Shown in pieces: positions 6,212 to 6,251 of a DNA stretch of 6,251 nucleotides (its first letter is position 1; each line of letters starts with the position of its first letter). The position numbers and the translations under genes are program-made. This DNA comes from Candidatus Methanoperedentaceae archaeon (lineage in GTDB: Archaea > Halobacteriota > Methanosarcinia > Methanosarcinales > Methanoperedenaceae): the NCBI GenBank assembly GCA_027371625.1, contig DAHXMQ010000250.1:1-6251 (forward strand), given 5' to 3'. Under the pieces are notes generated by a model, which did not search any database, was not told the origin of the DNA, and was given only the letters and a program-made list of their open reading frames with translations.

Positions 6212-6237
6212 GTTCCCAGAGAAAAATCCTTGGGAAC
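6212..6237. repeat. Inverted repeat GTTCCCA/TGGGAAC, possible terminator or element end
   Basis: GTTCCCA (6212-6218) and TGGGAAC (6231-6237) pair perfectly over 7 bases with a 12-base A-rich loop. A G-T pair could add one step. It lies about 120 bases after the kinase stop and is followed by AGACTTAATCTTTC, which is only weakly T-rich, so a terminator is possible but not typical. It stands out as GC-rich in AT-rich surroundings. The rest of 6094-6251 shows no gene. A second, looser repeat, TTTCTGT (6136-6142) with ACAGAAA (6169-6175), has a 26-base spacer and may be chance. Confidence 0.35.
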
Positions 6238-6251
6238 AGACTTAATCTTTC

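Noticed and set aside
6094..6251. CRISPR repeat or tRNA in the final stretch
   Set aside because: No regularly spaced repeat and no cloverleaf or T-loop sequence is visible.

Overview
The window looks archaeal, most likely from a methanogen or anaerobic methanotroph of the Methanosarcina/Methanoperedens kind. The evidence is a domain closely resembling MtrA, the corrinoid subunit of methyl-tetrahydromethanopterin:coenzyme M methyltransferase; a thymidylate-synthase-like domain whose C-terminal motifs resemble the methanogen type; GGAGG-type ribosome sites; and TATA-like boxes. The assignment is an inference from gene content, since no RNA gene is present to fix it.

Layout. Positions 1-1077 hold the 3' part of a GltD-family flavin/NAD(P)H oxidoreductase, cut by the window's left edge and about half G+C. 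Positions 1078-1204 keep that composition and may be a gene remnant. From about 1205 onwards the DNA becomes AT-rich (roughly one third G+C) and stays so to the end, which looks like the edge of an accessory island. A small reverse-strand gene (1205-1558) and a forward gene set diverge from a short promoter region with two outward-facing CTTATA boxes. The forward set is a tightly overlapping trio: a 616-residue fusion of an MtrA-like corrinoid domain with a divergent thymidylate-synthase fold (1685-3535), an unrecognised 341-residue protein with a possible winged helix (3520-4545), and a 202-residue protein with three predicted membrane helices (4542-5150). After a 76-base gap comes a PfkB-family sugar/nucleoside kinase (5227-6093) with a strong GGAGG site partly folded into a hairpin. 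The last 158 bases show no gene, only one good inverted repeat.

How the genes may work together (inference). The trio overlaps at both junctions, so it is probably co-translated: an enzyme that may act on a uracil-type nucleotide or nucleoside, an adaptor or sensor-like protein, and a membrane protein whose layout (soluble helical N-terminus, TM hairpin, linker, third TM) resembles SLATT/Pycsar-type effectors. This could be an uncharacterised conflict or defence cassette, or an accessory C1/nucleotide-modification pathway. The substitutions in the thymidylate synthase active site argue against ordinary dTMP synthesis.
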